NCBI GenBank assembly: GCA_964195995.1
Contig: CAXMQS010000062.1
Span: 1-10,856 of the forward strand
Length of the DNA: 10,856 bases
Direction: 5' to 3'
From: CAXMQS01 sp964195995
GTDB taxonomy: Bacteria > Actinomycetota > Acidimicrobiia > Spongiisociales > JAOTWH01
Of the stretch, positions 1 through 8,518 are shown piece after piece. The notes beneath the pieces were generated by a model, which saw nothing but the letters and a program-made list of their open reading frames with translations, searched no databases and was not told where the DNA came from. Position numbers and translations under genes: made by a program. How positions within the stretch are numbered: position 1 is the stretch's first letter; each line of letters opens with the position of its first letter.

Positions 1-222
1 ATTGATCTCATTTTCTCCTCGACGCCGGGTGAAGGCATCATCGCTGTCGAGCTTGACGCTGGCCGCGACGTGTCTGTCTACGGTTTCGGGAGCTTCGGTA
101 CCAAGTACCGCGGTCCCCGCAAAGGTCGCAACCCGGCCACCGGTGCCGAGATCCAGATCCAAGGCAAGACCTACCCGACCTTCAAGGCTGCCAAGGGCCT
201 CAAGGATCGCGTAGCCCAGTAA
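1..222 (+). CDS. HU-family nucleoid DNA-binding protein, C-terminal part (5' truncated)
   Basis: The first reading frame is open from base 1 to a TAA at 220-222 and gives the last 73 residues of an HU/IHF-family histone-like protein; the start lies outside the window. Visible landmarks are the GFGSF turn before the beta-arms, the arm-tip segment GRNPATG with its intercalating proline, and the C-terminal stretch PTFKAAKGLKDRV. These match the DNA-gripping arms and last helix of HU. The stretch before GFGSF (GIIAVELDAGRDVSVY) is the normal end of helix 2 and start of the beta-sheet. HU dimers bend and compact DNA without strong sequence specificity. The gene converges on the adnB-like helicase gene, with a GC hairpin between them. 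No lysine-rich tail of the mycobacterial HupB type is present. Family assignment is very secure; paralogue identity is not knowable from this part. Confidence 0.94.
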   Translation: MDLIFSSTPGEGIIAVELDAGRDVSVYGFGSFGTKYRGPRKGRNPATGAEIQIQGKTYPTFKAAKGLKDRVAQ

Positions 223-241
223 CAGCACTCGCGTGCGCTGC

Positions 242-265
242 AGGGCCCCGCTTCGGCGGGGCTCT
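242..265 (+). terminator. GC-rich hairpin terminator between convergent genes
   Basis: A perfect 7-bp stem, GCCCCGC at 245-251 with GCGGGGC at 256-262, is closed by a UUCG loop and extends three more pairs (242-244 with 263-265, one a G-U). It begins about 20 nt after the HU stop and ends 8 nt before the adnB stop. There is no clear T-tract on either strand, so it may end HU transcription only partly or block read-through from both sides. The C(UUCG)G loop orientation suits a transcript from the + strand, meaning the HU mRNA. Confidence 0.7.
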
Positions 266-272
266 GTCGCGT

Positions 273-3200
273 CTAAGCGGGAGCTTCCGCCACGAAAGCC
301 TTACCCGGATCGCAGAAGCGGAGGAAGTCGCAGCCCCGGCACGCATCTGACGGCGTCGTTTCGTAGGCCTCGCCGGCAGCGGCCGCGGTCAGCTCGTCGA
401 GGTGGTCGCGGGCCCCAGAGAGCCAAGCGTCGTCGACCGCCTCGGTGACCTCGGTAAGACCACCTCCGAGGTAGGCGAACGTCACCCGCAGCGAATCGGG
501 GCCAGTTGCCCCGAACGGCACGTCGGTAGCGGCAACCGCATAGGCCTCCAGCTGCACCCGGCGCGCCGGGTCTTCCCTGGGGTAGCCGGACTTGAAGTCG
601 ACGATCTCCCAATCGCCACCGTCGGCGTATATGGCGTCGATGCGTCCGCGGATGCGGGCTGGTTTCAGGTCGAGGTCGAACGGCACCTCGACGAACGCCG
701 GTCGCTCTGCGGCGAACCGGGAAGCCATGTAGGCGTCGAACGCCCCCGTGACCTTTTCGCTGCCCTCGTCGGGAGCTACGTCGTATGGATCGTCCCTTTC
801 CCACTCGAGCGCCATCGCTCCTCGGTTGTGCAGCTCGATTTGGCGATGCACCTCAACGCCGCGCTTGGCAGCCTTGGATGGCCGCCTGGGCAATCGGTCG
901 ATCTCCGACCAGAAGAAGCGCTTGGGACAGGTGGCATAGGTAACGAGACCTGTGACTGAGGTCCGGAACGGCTCGTCGGGGGCTTGGGCCTCGACGGTGG
1001 CTTCGCCAAGGTCCATGCCCATTTGATCCATAGCTGCAGCGTAGGCGGCACCTAGCCCAAGACGCTCGGCCTCCTGAGCCGGCCAAGACGGGTCGGCCAG
1101 CGCCCGCCGCAGGCCGACCTCCCAGCCTTCCTCTCCGAAGACATGGTCGGACTCGGCAGGGCCGTCATTCGTATCGAGATGTGGTCGCTCGCCTCGCTCT
1201 TCATCTGCGAGAACCGTCACCCCTGAAATGCCCGCCACCAGGTCATAGAACTCGCTCGGGTCCTTCGGCCTGACGCCTCCATACCAATGGGCTCCGGTGA
1301 GATATAGCCGGCTCTTGGCGCGGGTGACGGCGACATAGGCGACCCGCCACTCCTGGCGCATTCGAATGGGTCGCAGCACGTCCAGGCGTGCCTTCTTGTT
1401 GTCGGGAAGCTGTGGCAGATGGTCCCGGTCGACGCGTAGCTCGTAGGGGAGTGAGCGCGCCTGATCGACGGGATCGTCGCTGGTGCCACCCCTGGCCGGG
1501 AAGACGGCGTCGACAACCGCAGGAAGGAAGACGGCCGGCCATTCCAGCCCCTTGGCGCGATGAACGGTCATGAGCGCGACGGCGTCCTCGCCGGACAGCC
1601 GAGCCGTGTCCAGTTGGTCGGTGGATGTCTCCTCGGCGAGGAGCTCCAGGTATTCCAAGAACGACCTCAGGGAAGGCCTGCCCTCGAGCGGACTCCACTC
1701 CTCCGCAAGGTCGAGGAAGCGATAGAGGTTGAGGCGGGCCGAAAGTCGTGCCGCGTCGTCGAGAGCCTCTACCTCTTGCCAGGTGTCCGTGCGATCGAGG
1801 ATGCGGAGGCACAGCTCGACCAAGGAAACCCCCTGCGCCTGCTGTAGCAGATCCCGAAAGAGCGAGCGGAAATGCTCGAGGCGCTCGCGAGCCGCCTCCC
1901 GGGGATGCGCAACCTTGTCCAGCTCGTCGATGGCCTCGAGGAGAACCCGTCCCGGCACTCCATCTTCTTCGTCCTTGCCTGCCCGCACCCAACTGGCCAG
2001 AGGCCCGATGTCGCCGAGGCCGAGCCGGTAGCGCCCCCGGATGAGGATGCGCAGGGCGGCGACGGCATCGTCGGGGTCGCCAAGCACCCGCAGCCAGGCA
2101 TGGAGGTCGGCCACGATCGGGACGTTTAGGAGGCCACCGAGGCTGGCAACTTCGACCGGGATGGAGCGGCGCTCCAACGCTTCACGGATGGCGCCGATGT
2201 CCGAGTTGCGCCGGAAGAGGCAGGCCACGTCTCGCCACGCCAGGTCGCCGTGGAGTTGCTGGATCTCGTCTGCGATGAACTCTGCCTCGGTTCTGCGGTT
2301 GTTGAGGCGGGCGCAACCGACAAAGCCGGCCGAGGCGTTCGGGCCGGGCTGGAGCCGGTCGACGCCGGCGCCGCCGCCGATCTGGCCCTTGACGACGTTG
2401 GCGACATCGAGGATGAGCCGGTCCGAACGGTGATTAACACTGAGTGTCAGCGTCGCCGCTGGGGATCCGTCGGCCTTGGCGAAGTGAGTTGGGAAGGACT
2501 CGAAGTTGTCGATCGAGGCGCCCCGCCACTCGTAGATGGTCTGGTCGGCATCGCCAACCGCGGTCACGGGAAACCCTCGCCCGAATATCGAGAGAAGTAG
2601 CAGTCGTTGGGCGGCATTGGTGTCCTGGAACTCGTCGAGCAACACAACGCGATATCGACTTCGCACCGTGTCCGCTATGTCTTGGTGCTTGTCCATGAGG
2701 GCATGGGCCATAGCGATGAGATCGCTGTAGTCGACCATGCCAACGTCTCGCTTGATCTTGGCGTATCTGCCAAGCGCCGACGCCAACTCGCTCCTGGCTT
2801 CGACCACCTCATCCCCGCTGAGGGTGAGCAGCTGCTCTGGTGTTCGCAGGTTGTCGCCGAGATGGCCCCAGAGGGTGCTCATGTCCTCGACCCGCCGCGC
2901 TGCGGCAGAAAGATCGAGCTGGTCGTAGTGCCCGCCCCCGAGAGCGCGGCGCATCAGCTCCCGTTGATATCCAGCTCCCAGTAGGACGGCGTTGCGTTCG
3001 ATGCCGACGAGGGCGCCGAACTCGACGAGGAGCGAACGGGCGAACCCGTGATATGTGGCCACAGCCACGCTGCGCCCAGCAGTAGTTAGCTCCGGCAACA
3101 GGGTTCGCAGGCTGTTCGAGAGCTGTTCGGCGGCCTTGTTGGTGAACGTGATGCCGAGCGCCTGCTCGGGTTCGATCGGGTCGTCTGGCTCCTTGCTGAC

Positions 3201-3317
3201 CAGGTGGCAAAGGCGCAGCGCCATCGTCGACGTCTTGCCGGCACCAGCGCCGGCGACGACTCGCAACGGTTCGAGCGGATGGGCGATGACTGCGCTCTGC
3301 TCCGGCGTGGGAATCAT
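273..3317 (-). CDS. adnB: AdnB-type UvrD-like helicase fused to RecB-family Fe-S nuclease
   Basis: 1014 residues; mycobacterial AdnB is slightly longer. The N-terminal motor has the SF1A motifs in order: Q motif (Q7), Walker A GAGAGKT (K28), Ia ITFTNKAAEQL (56-66), the TYHGF segment (88-92), DEFQD (228-232), GDADQTIYEWRG (255-266), NHR (295-297), TVHRAKGLEW (584-593) and VAVTRAK (662-668, arginine finger R666). The C-terminal PD-(D/E)XK domain shows H824, D894 in GRID, D907 and K909 in VDFKSG, and QxxxY (Q922-Y926). C797 plus C993, C996 and C1002 form the usual Fe-S cysteine pattern. All key residues are present, so both activities should be intact. In mycobacteria AdnAB unwinds and resects double-strand breaks. 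The ATG overlaps the adnA stop (ATGA) and has GAGG 7 nt upstream at 3325-3328, so it is probably translationally coupled. The adnB call rests on the AGAGAGKTxTM and FTxKAA forms plus gene order. Confidence 0.93.
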   Translation of the reverse strand: MIPTPEQSAVIAHPLEPLRVVAGAGAGKTSTMALRLCHLVSKEPDDPIEPEQALGITFTNKAAEQLSNSLRTLLPELTTAGRSVAVATYHGFARSLLVEFGALVGIERNAVLLGAGYQRELMRRALGGGHYDQLDLSAAARRVEDMSTLWGHLGDNLRTPEQLLTLSGDEVVEARSELASALGRYAKIKRDVGMVDYSDLIAMAHALMDKHQDIADTVRSRYRVVLLDEFQDTNAAQRLLLLSIFGRGFPVTAVGDADQTIYEWRGASIDNFESFPTHFAKADGSPAATLTLSVNHRSDRLILDVANVVKGQIGGGAGVDRLQPGPNASAGFVGCARLNNRRTEAEFIADEIQQLHGDLAWRDVACLFRRNSDIGAIREALERRSIPVEVASLGGLLNVPIVADLHAWLRVLGDPDDAVAALRILIRGRYRLGLGDIGPLASWVRAGKDEEDGVPGRVLLEAIDELDKVAHPREAARERLEHFRSLFRDLLQQAQGVSLVELCLRILDRTDTWQEVEALDDAARLSARLNLYRFLDLAEEWSPLEGRPSLRSFLEYLELLAEETSTDQLDTARLSGEDAVALMTVHRAKGLEWPAVFLPAVVDAVFPARGGTSDDPVDQARSLPYELRVDRDHLPQLPDNKKARLDVLRPIRMRQEWRVAYVAVTRAKSRLYLTGAHWYGGVRPKDPSEFYDLVAGISGVTVLADEERGERPHLDTNDGPAESDHVFGEEGWEVGLRRALADPSWPAQEAERLGLGAAYAAAMDQMGMDLGEATVEAQAPDEPFRTSVTGLVTYATCPKRFFWSEIDRLPRRPSKAAKRGVEVHRQIELHNRGAMALEWERDDPYDVAPDEGSEKVTGAFDAYMASRFAAERPAFVEVPFDLDLKPARIRGRIDAIYADGGDWEIVDFKSGYPREDPARRVQLEAYAVAATDVPFGATGPDSLRVTFAYLGGGLTEVTEAVDDAWLSGARDHLDELTAAAAGEAYETTPSDACRGCDFLRFCDPGKAFVAEAPA

Positions 3318-6268
3318 GCGAAGGCCTCGTTGCCCTCAGGCCAGGCTGGGCACAGCTGGCGGACGCGGCAGCGGTCACAGGCATCGCTCGGTGTGGGCTC
3401 CCAAGACCCCGCGAAGATGCCCGTGGCCGCCTCGCCGAGCCGTTCCTCTAGCTCTTCGAGATCCTCCATGGCGAGCTTGCGGACCGTGACCGACTTGGCT
3501 CCACGAGCAGCCGGGTACCAGAGTTCCGCGGCGGAGACAGTCCCGCCGAGGCCTTCGTCGGCGTTGGCGGCAAGGGCGTAGAAGGCGAGTTGCAGGGACT
3601 CCTTGGCTTCGGCGACGGACTTGGCAGAGCCCGAGGTCTTGTAGTCGACGATGCGCAGCCGACCCTCAGATCCCTCGACCCGATCGGCGCGACCCGTCCA
3701 GGTGTGGCCAGCGATGTCTGTTCGAAATGATCGCTCGACATCGACAACGGGCAATGACCCATCCGGCCAGTTTCTGTATAGCCGGGTGAGGCACTCCTCG
3801 GCTCGGCGTCGCCAGCCGGTGGCCCATGGCTCGCCACCGAATTGGACAGGATCGAACTGCTCTTCAAGATGGATCAGGGCTGCTTCTTCGGTGCCCCGCG
3901 GTTCCCCGGCGTCGAGGGCGGCTTGTTCGGTGACCTCGAGAACTTCGTGGATGAGGCTTCCGAAGTGCAGATAGACGGTCGAGGTATCGCCGACATGGAG
4001 TCTGCGTTCCAGGGCGTAACGTCGGGGACAGGTGTCGAAGGCCTCGGCCTGCGACGGCGAGAGCGTCATGTCAGGCGCCACCAGCCCGTCTTCCGGTCCT
4101 CGTTCCACCGTTCCATGGGCGAATGCTGGAAGGTCGCTGCGAGCTGCGAGAGCGCCGAGGGCGGCGAGCCGCGGCGCGACATCTCCTGACCCAACATCGC
4201 GGACGACTCTTCGAAGTGCAGCTAAGACGGCCCGCGGCGTCACGGGCACACTGCTGTCGCCGGGCGACTCCAGGGCATCGTCGACCGTTAGCACGCCGGC
4301 GACGGCGGCAAGGAACCGGCTTGGCGAGCCTTGGTCCTCGGCCACGCCGGAAGCCGTCGTTGTCCACACGACGCGGCTCGAGGCGCGACACATCGCGGTG
4401 TACGCCAGCCGCATCTCCTCGCGCAGTCGCGCCAACGCGTATTCGGAGCGGTCGATGGATTGACGGGTATCGAGGAGGCGGGTGTCCAGGAACGAGTCAC
4501 GTGGCCGAAGGTCGGGGAGCACGCCTTCGGTGGCATCGGCGATGAAGACCGCTTGAAACTCGAGCCCCTTGGCCTGGTGCATTGTGGTGAGGGCGAGCCT
4601 GTCCTCTTGCGGAGCGTCGAAGGCGAGCAAGGGAAGCGCCTCGAACTCCTCGCTTTCGGCGATCGTCGTGTAATCGGCAAGGGTGGCCCGCTCGTTGCGT
4701 TCGCGGAGGCGGGTGAGGACTTGCGACAGCGACGACAAGGCGCGGCGAGCGCTGCCGTCGGCGGCCACGGCAAAGACGTCGAACCGGTCGAGGTGCTCCC
4801 ATAGATACCAGAACCCGTCCGCGGCGGGCTTGCCTGTGGCCCAAGACGGGTCCTCGATGAGGTCTGCGAGGTCGCCGGCCTCGGGAATCTCCGATCTCAA
4901 TACCGGCACCCAACCCGTGTGGGCTCGTGCGGCGGCGCGTTCCAGCTCGCGCCATCGACCAAGCGTCACCGAGTAGAGAGGGCCCAGCAGCAGACGCTGC
5001 ACCGCAGCTGAGCGCTCTTCGCCGGCGCCGGTCGCTGCTATGACGATGTCGAGGACGATGCGGATCGCCGGCTGGTCGATCGATCGCGCGTCGGGCCGGT
5101 CGTGGGCGATGCCGCGCCGGTCGAGAGCTCGCGACAGCTCGCTGAGGATGCGGCGCTTGGTGCGGACGAGGACCGCGATCTCGCCGTACGGAATGCCTTC
5201 CACGCGATGCATGCGCTCGGCTTCGGCCGCGATCCATTCCGCTTCCTCGCTTTGCTGTGTGAACCGGTAGACCTCAACGCTCGATGGGCCGGGGGCGGGC
5301 TCGACGGGACCGGCAACCTCGGGCAGCGCTCCGCCGGCCGTGATCCGCTCGGCGGAGCGCAGGATCTCCTCGCGGACTCGGAAACTCGTCGTGAGGGCGA
5401 AGTGGGCGGCCGGATTGCCGCCAGCATCGGGAAAGGACGCTGGGAAGTCCGTGAGGTTGGATGCATCCGCCCCGCGGAAGCTGTAGATCGACTGGTAGGG
5501 GTCGCCGGTGACCGTCAGATTGCGATGTCCGCCATACAACAGGCGCAGCATTTCTGCCTGGACCCGCGTTGTGTCCTGGAACTCGTCGACGAGGATGTAG
5601 GGATGGGCAGCAGTGATCTGGCCTGCCACCTCCTCGTCGGTCAGCACCTCGACTGCGCGCGCCTGCAGCGTGCCGTAGTCGATGCGACCCGTTTGCGTCA
5701 GCTCGGCGTCGTAGCGAGCCAGGAAGAGGTCGAGGCCACGCCATTGGTCGCGCTCTTGGACCCGTGTCGCCAGAGTCGGAGCGTCGACCAACAGGTCGCG
5801 GCACCTCAGTATGAAGTCAGTGACCTCGGCAGCGAACGTGTGGCTCGTCAGCATGGCTCGATGTGGCACCGGCCAACGCTTGGGATCTTCAGTGGCGAGG
5901 AGGCTCTGGACCAGATCGACTTGCTCGGGCGCAGTAAGCAGCGCCGGGACGCGGCGCAGTCCCAAGACCTGGGGGCCGTTGGCCTCGATGAGGCGTGCTG
6001 CCAGCGCGTGGAAGGTCGAAGACGGCACTTCGGTGAACGAGCGGTTGAGGCGGCTGGAGATGCGATGTCGCAAGTCCGAGGCGCTACGCCGCGAGAAGCT
6101 GAGGAGCAGCAGCGATTCCGGCTTGACCCCGAGTTCGTTGATCAGGTGGAGGGCGCGTCGTACCAGGAACTCCGTCTTTCCTGCGCCAGGACCCGAGACG
6201 ATCATCTGCGGTCCCTCTGTCTTGGCGACGGCCTCCGGCCATTCTTTGGGTCCAATCCGCGTCACCAT
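3314..6268 (-). CDS. adnA: AdnA-type UvrD-like helicase fused to RecB-family Fe-S nuclease
   Basis: 984 residues from the ATG at 6268; an in-frame GTG at 6298 would add ten. I prefer the ATG because TAAGTT, a TANNNT-type -10, lies exactly 7 nt before it, fitting a leaderless mRNA. Numbering from this ATG, the motor has Walker A SGPGAGKT (25-32), SFSRRSASDL (57-66), STFHA (84-88), DEFQDT (228-233), GDPYQSIYSFRGA (255-267), FR (296-297), MHQAKGLEF (563-571) and a motif VI reading AYTAMCRAS (622-630, R628). The nuclease domain has C747, H774, D862, D875 and K877 (VDYKTS), Q893 and Y897, then C964, C967 and C973, so catalytic and Fe-S residues are all present. Oddities: the Q-motif glutamine position reads KEWPEAV, with Trp where Gln is usual, and motif VI has Cys in place of the usual Thr. 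It is the upstream partner of the adnB-like gene, as adnA is in mycobacteria, and the pair should form one heterodimer. Confidence 0.92.
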   Translation of the reverse strand: MVTRIGPKEWPEAVAKTEGPQMIVSGPGAGKTEFLVRRALHLINELGVKPESLLLLSFSRRSASDLRHRISSRLNRSFTEVPSSTFHALAARLIEANGPQVLGLRRVPALLTAPEQVDLVQSLLATEDPKRWPVPHRAMLTSHTFAAEVTDFILRCRDLLVDAPTLATRVQERDQWRGLDLFLARYDAELTQTGRIDYGTLQARAVEVLTDEEVAGQITAAHPYILVDEFQDTTRVQAEMLRLLYGGHRNLTVTGDPYQSIYSFRGADASNLTDFPASFPDAGGNPAAHFALTTSFRVREEILRSAERITAGGALPEVAGPVEPAPGPSSVEVYRFTQQSEEAEWIAAEAERMHRVEGIPYGEIAVLVRTKRRILSELSRALDRRGIAHDRPDARSIDQPAIRIVLDIVIAATGAGEERSAAVQRLLLGPLYSVTLGRWRELERAAARAHTGWVPVLRSEIPEAGDLADLIEDPSWATGKPAADGFWYLWEHLDRFDVFAVAADGSARRALSSLSQVLTRLRERNERATLADYTTIAESEEFEALPLLAFDAPQEDRLALTTMHQAKGLEFQAVFIADATEGVLPDLRPRDSFLDTRLLDTRQSIDRSEYALARLREEMRLAYTAMCRASSRVVWTTTASGVAEDQGSPSRFLAAVAGVLTVDDALESPGDSSVPVTPRAVLAALRRVVRDVGSGDVAPRLAALGALAARSDLPAFAHGTVERGPEDGLVAPDMTLSPSQAEAFDTCPRRYALERRLHVGDTSTVYLHFGSLIHEVLEVTEQAALDAGEPRGTEEAALIHLEEQFDPVQFGGEPWATGWRRRAEECLTRLYRNWPDGSLPVVDVERSFRTDIAGHTWTGRADRVEGSEGRLRIVDYKTSGSAKSVAEAKESLQLAFYALAANADEGLGGTVSAAELWYPAARGAKSVTVRKLAMEDLEELEERLGEAATGIFAGSWEPTPSDACDRCRVRQLCPAWPEGNEAFA

Positions 6269-6275
6269 GCCGCCG

Positions 6276-6281
6276 AACTTA
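6276..6281 (-). promoter_or_regulatory. Candidate -10 for leaderless adnAB transcription
   Basis: Read on the minus strand the hexamer is TAAGTT, followed by exactly 7 nt and then the adnA ATG at 6268. That spacing would start transcription at or next to the A of the start codon. There is no Shine-Dalgarno-like sequence before this ATG, and I see no good -35. Leaderless mRNAs are common in actinobacteria. This is an inference from spacing and the TANNNT form only. Confidence 0.4.
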
Positions 6282-6336
6282 CAGCGCGGATGTGACACGA
6301 AGGCCGTGGGTCGTTTCGGGTTGTTGTTCCGTTGGA

Positions 6337-6359
6337 TATCTTGCGTTGACCGAAGGGAG
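6337..6359 (+). promoter_or_regulatory. Candidate -10 and ribosome-binding site for gdhA
   Basis: TATCTT at 6337-6342 fits a TANNNT -10 element, though no convincing -35 precedes it. AAGGGAG at 6353-6359 is a good Shine-Dalgarno sequence 4 nt before the ATG at 6364. The Shine-Dalgarno sequence decides the start: the frame stays open upstream to a GTG at 6292, but that stretch overlaps the adnA promoter area and has no ribosome-binding site. Confidence 0.45.
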
Positions 6360-6363
6360 ATTC

Positions 6364-7644
6364 ATGACGCTCGCCTCTGACGGCAGCCTGATGGAGATGG
6401 AATCGCATCTCTTCCGGGAGGCCGTAGGCCAGTTCGATCGGGTGGCAGAGCTCATCGATCTCGATCCGAATCTGCATGCCCGCCTGCGAACCCCGCAACG
6501 GGCGCTGGTTGTAACGTTCCCGTTCCGCCGCGACACCTACCACGAGGTGGACACCGCCTTCGGCTACCGGGTTCAGCACGTGACGACGATGGGTCCGAGC
6601 AAGGGCGGCATTCGCTACGCGGCCAACGTGAACCTCGGGGAGGTCGCCGCCCTGGCGATGCTGATGACCTGGAAGTGTGCCCTCGTCGGCCTGCCCTTTG
6701 GGGGTGCCAAAGGGGGAGTCCGAGTCGATCCCTTGAGTTTGTCGCGCGCCGAGAAACAGCGCCTGACGCGCCGCTACACGATGGAGATCATCAACTTCAT
6801 CGGGCCCGAGACGGACATCCCGGCGCCCGATATGGGCACAGACGAGCAGGTCATGGCGTGGATCATGGATACGTACTCGACGCACATCGGCCACGCTGAG
6901 CCGGCAGTGGTGACGGGTAAGCCACCGGCACTGGGCGGATCGGTTGCCCGCCGCGAGGCAACCGGTCGCGGCCTAGTCAGCCTCTTGCCTAGTTCCGCCA
7001 GCCATGTCGGGCTCGAGGTCGAAGGCGCCAAGGTTGCCGTCAACGGCTTCGGCAATGTTGGCAGCTTTGCGGCGCTGGCCGCCTCACAGATGGGCGCCAA
7101 GGTTGTCGCGGTCTCAGATGTCAAGGGCGGCCTCTACAACTCGAACGGGCTCGACATCGAAGCGGTCATCAAGTGGGTCGACGACAACCAGTTCCTCGAA
7201 GGCTTCCCAGACGCCGATGTCATAACCAACGAGGAGCTGTTCGGCATCGACTGCGACGTGCTCATCCCGGCGGCGGTTGGCGGCGTCCTCACCAGGGAGA
7301 ACGCAGGCGACGTCAAAGCCAAGATCATCCTGGAAGGGGCCAATGGGCCGACGACGGGTGAGGCCGACGAGATATTCGCCGCCAACAACGTGTTCGTCGT
7401 GCCCGACATCCTGGCTAACGCCGGTGGCGTCACCGTTTCCTATTTCGAGTGGGTGCAGGACGTGCAGAACTACTTCTGGTCCGAGAGTGAGATCGTCGGT
7501 CGCCTCCGCGAAATCATGAGCCGGGCGTTCAGCGAAGTACTCGACATCAGCGTCACCGAAAGGGTCGACATGCGTACCGCCGCTCTGATCAAGGGCATCA
7601 GGCGAGTCACGGCGGCCAAGCTGGCCAGGGGCATCTACCCATAG
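6364..7644 (+). CDS. gdhA: Glutamate dehydrogenase, hexameric type
   Basis: 426 residues, the usual length for the small hexameric class. It interconverts glutamate with 2-oxoglutarate and ammonium in the cytoplasm. The substrate domain carries K80 (GPSKGGIRY), K104 (MTWKCAL) and the catalytic lysine K116 in LPFGGAKGGV. D156 in PAPDMGTD is the catalytic aspartate, and S359 in NAGGVTVSYFEW contacts the substrate gamma-carboxylate in this family. The Rossmann motif is NGFGNVGS (227-234); D252 in VAVSDVKGG follows at the end of the second strand, which hints at NAD(H), but cofactor preference cannot be fixed from this alone. The ATG at 6364 has AAGGGAG 4 nt upstream. It is divergent from adnA across about 95 bp and followed 43 bp later by the permease gene, possibly in the same transcript. 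Leucine and phenylalanine dehydrogenases share the fold, but they lack this length and the GPSKGG/GGAKGGV combination. Confidence 0.95.
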   Translation: MTLASDGSLMEMESHLFREAVGQFDRVAELIDLDPNLHARLRTPQRALVVTFPFRRDTYHEVDTAFGYRVQHVTTMGPSKGGIRYAANVNLGEVAALAMLMTWKCALVGLPFGGAKGGVRVDPLSLSRAEKQRLTRRYTMEIINFIGPETDIPAPDMGTDEQVMAWIMDTYSTHIGHAEPAVVTGKPPALGGSVARREATGRGLVSLLPSSASHVGLEVEGAKVAVNGFGNVGSFAALAASQMGAKVVAVSDVKGGLYNSNGLDIEAVIKWVDDNQFLEGFPDADVITNEELFGIDCDVLIPAAVGGVLTRENAGDVKAKIILEGANGPTTGEADEIFAANNVFVVPDILANAGGVTVSYFEWVQDVQNYFWSESEIVGRLREIMSRAFSEVLDISVTERVDMRTAALIKGIRRVTAAKLARGIYP

Positions 7645-7687
7645 AGTCCGCGGCCGAACAAGCACCCACCAGCGACTGCGGGCGGTA

Positions 7688-8518
7688 ATGGCAGTCCTTC
7701 TCGCCAGCCTCGCCGCGATGTTCTCGGGAACCGGCGACTTCCTCGGTGGGGTGGCTGCCAGGAAGGGCCGGGTGATGGCCGTTGTCGCCGGCTCACACGT
7801 GGTGGGCGTAGCGACGACCTTCGTGGTCGCACCCATCGTCGGTGGCGACCCAACTGGGGCCGACCTGTGGTGGGGAGCCCTTGCGGGCGCCAGTGGGGGA
7901 CTGGGCATCCTCGCCCTCTACCTCGGACTCTCCCGGAGCGACGTCGGCATCGTGTCTCCGATCGCTGCGGTCGGGGCCGCAGGGTGGCCGGTGCTCTTTG
8001 ACGTGGTCACAGGCGAGCGGCCCAGCGCGATCGTGTGGTTGGGTGTCGGCCTCGGCGTTGTTGCCATCTGGCTGGTTAGTCGCACCGAGTCGGGCAAGGG
8101 CGCCGCGATCGGCCGCGGTGTGACCATGGGAATACTCGCCGGCCTCGGGTTCGGTGGTCTCCTGATCGCTCTGAGCGAGGTTGGGGACACCTCCGGCATC
8201 TGGCCGCTGGCTCCCGCCCGCGCCGCTGGCTTCCTCGTAGTAGCCGCGGTGGCGCTGTCGTCTTCACAGAAGATGGTCCCGCTGCGGAGCTCGGTCTTGC
8301 CAATGGCGGCCGCGGGGGCCGCAACCATTCTCGGGAACGGCTCTTTCATCCTCGCCACACAGGAGGGCTCGCTGACGGTGGTGTCGGTCGTCGCCGCGAT
8401 GTTCCCCGTGACGACGGTGGTGCTGGCGAGGTTGATCTGGAACGAGCACTTCAGCCGGTCGCGGCTGATTGGCCTTGGCATGGCGCTGGTGGCGGTGGCG
8501 TTAGTGGCGGTTGGCTAG
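7688..8518 (+). CDS. EamA/DMT-superfamily permease, substrate unknown
   Basis: 276 residues, almost wholly hydrophobic, with roughly ten predicted membrane spans in two five-span halves (about 1-125 and 135-276) joined by the charged linker RTESGKG near residue 140. This is the layout of EamA-domain drug/metabolite transporters, exporters of amino acids and other small metabolites from the inner membrane. Supporting segments are the start MAVLLASLAAMFSGTGDFLG, the ALYLGLSRSDVGIVSPIAA element at the end of the first half, and the matching second-half stretch LATQEGSLTVVSVVAAMFPV followed by a charged FSRSRLIG before the last span. The ATG at 7688 has only a weak GGGCGG upstream. Substrate cannot be inferred; position after gdhA allows, but does not show, an amino-acid role. 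Its stop codon shares CTAG with the convergent nuclease gene. Confidence 0.9.
   Translation: MAVLLASLAAMFSGTGDFLGGVAARKGRVMAVVAGSHVVGVATTFVVAPIVGGDPTGADLWWGALAGASGGLGILALYLGLSRSDVGIVSPIAAVGAAGWPVLFDVVTGERPSAIVWLGVGLGVVAIWLVSRTESGKGAAIGRGVTMGILAGLGFGGLLIALSEVGDTSGIWPLAPARAAGFLVVAAVALSSSQKMVPLRSSVLPMAAAGAATILGNGSFILATQEGSLTVVSVVAAMFPVTTVVLARLIWNEHFSRSRLIGLGMALVAVALVAVG

Noticed and set aside
402..6295. Many open frames of 100-400 codons on the + strand opposite adnAB, the longest at 5102-6295
   Set aside because: They are antisense shadows of the two helicase-nuclease genes, caused by GC-rich codon bias, and show no domain of their own.
7114..7908. A 264-codon minus-strand frame opposite gdhA and the permease start
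   Set aside because: It overlaps two well-supported + strand genes and has no recognisable motif.
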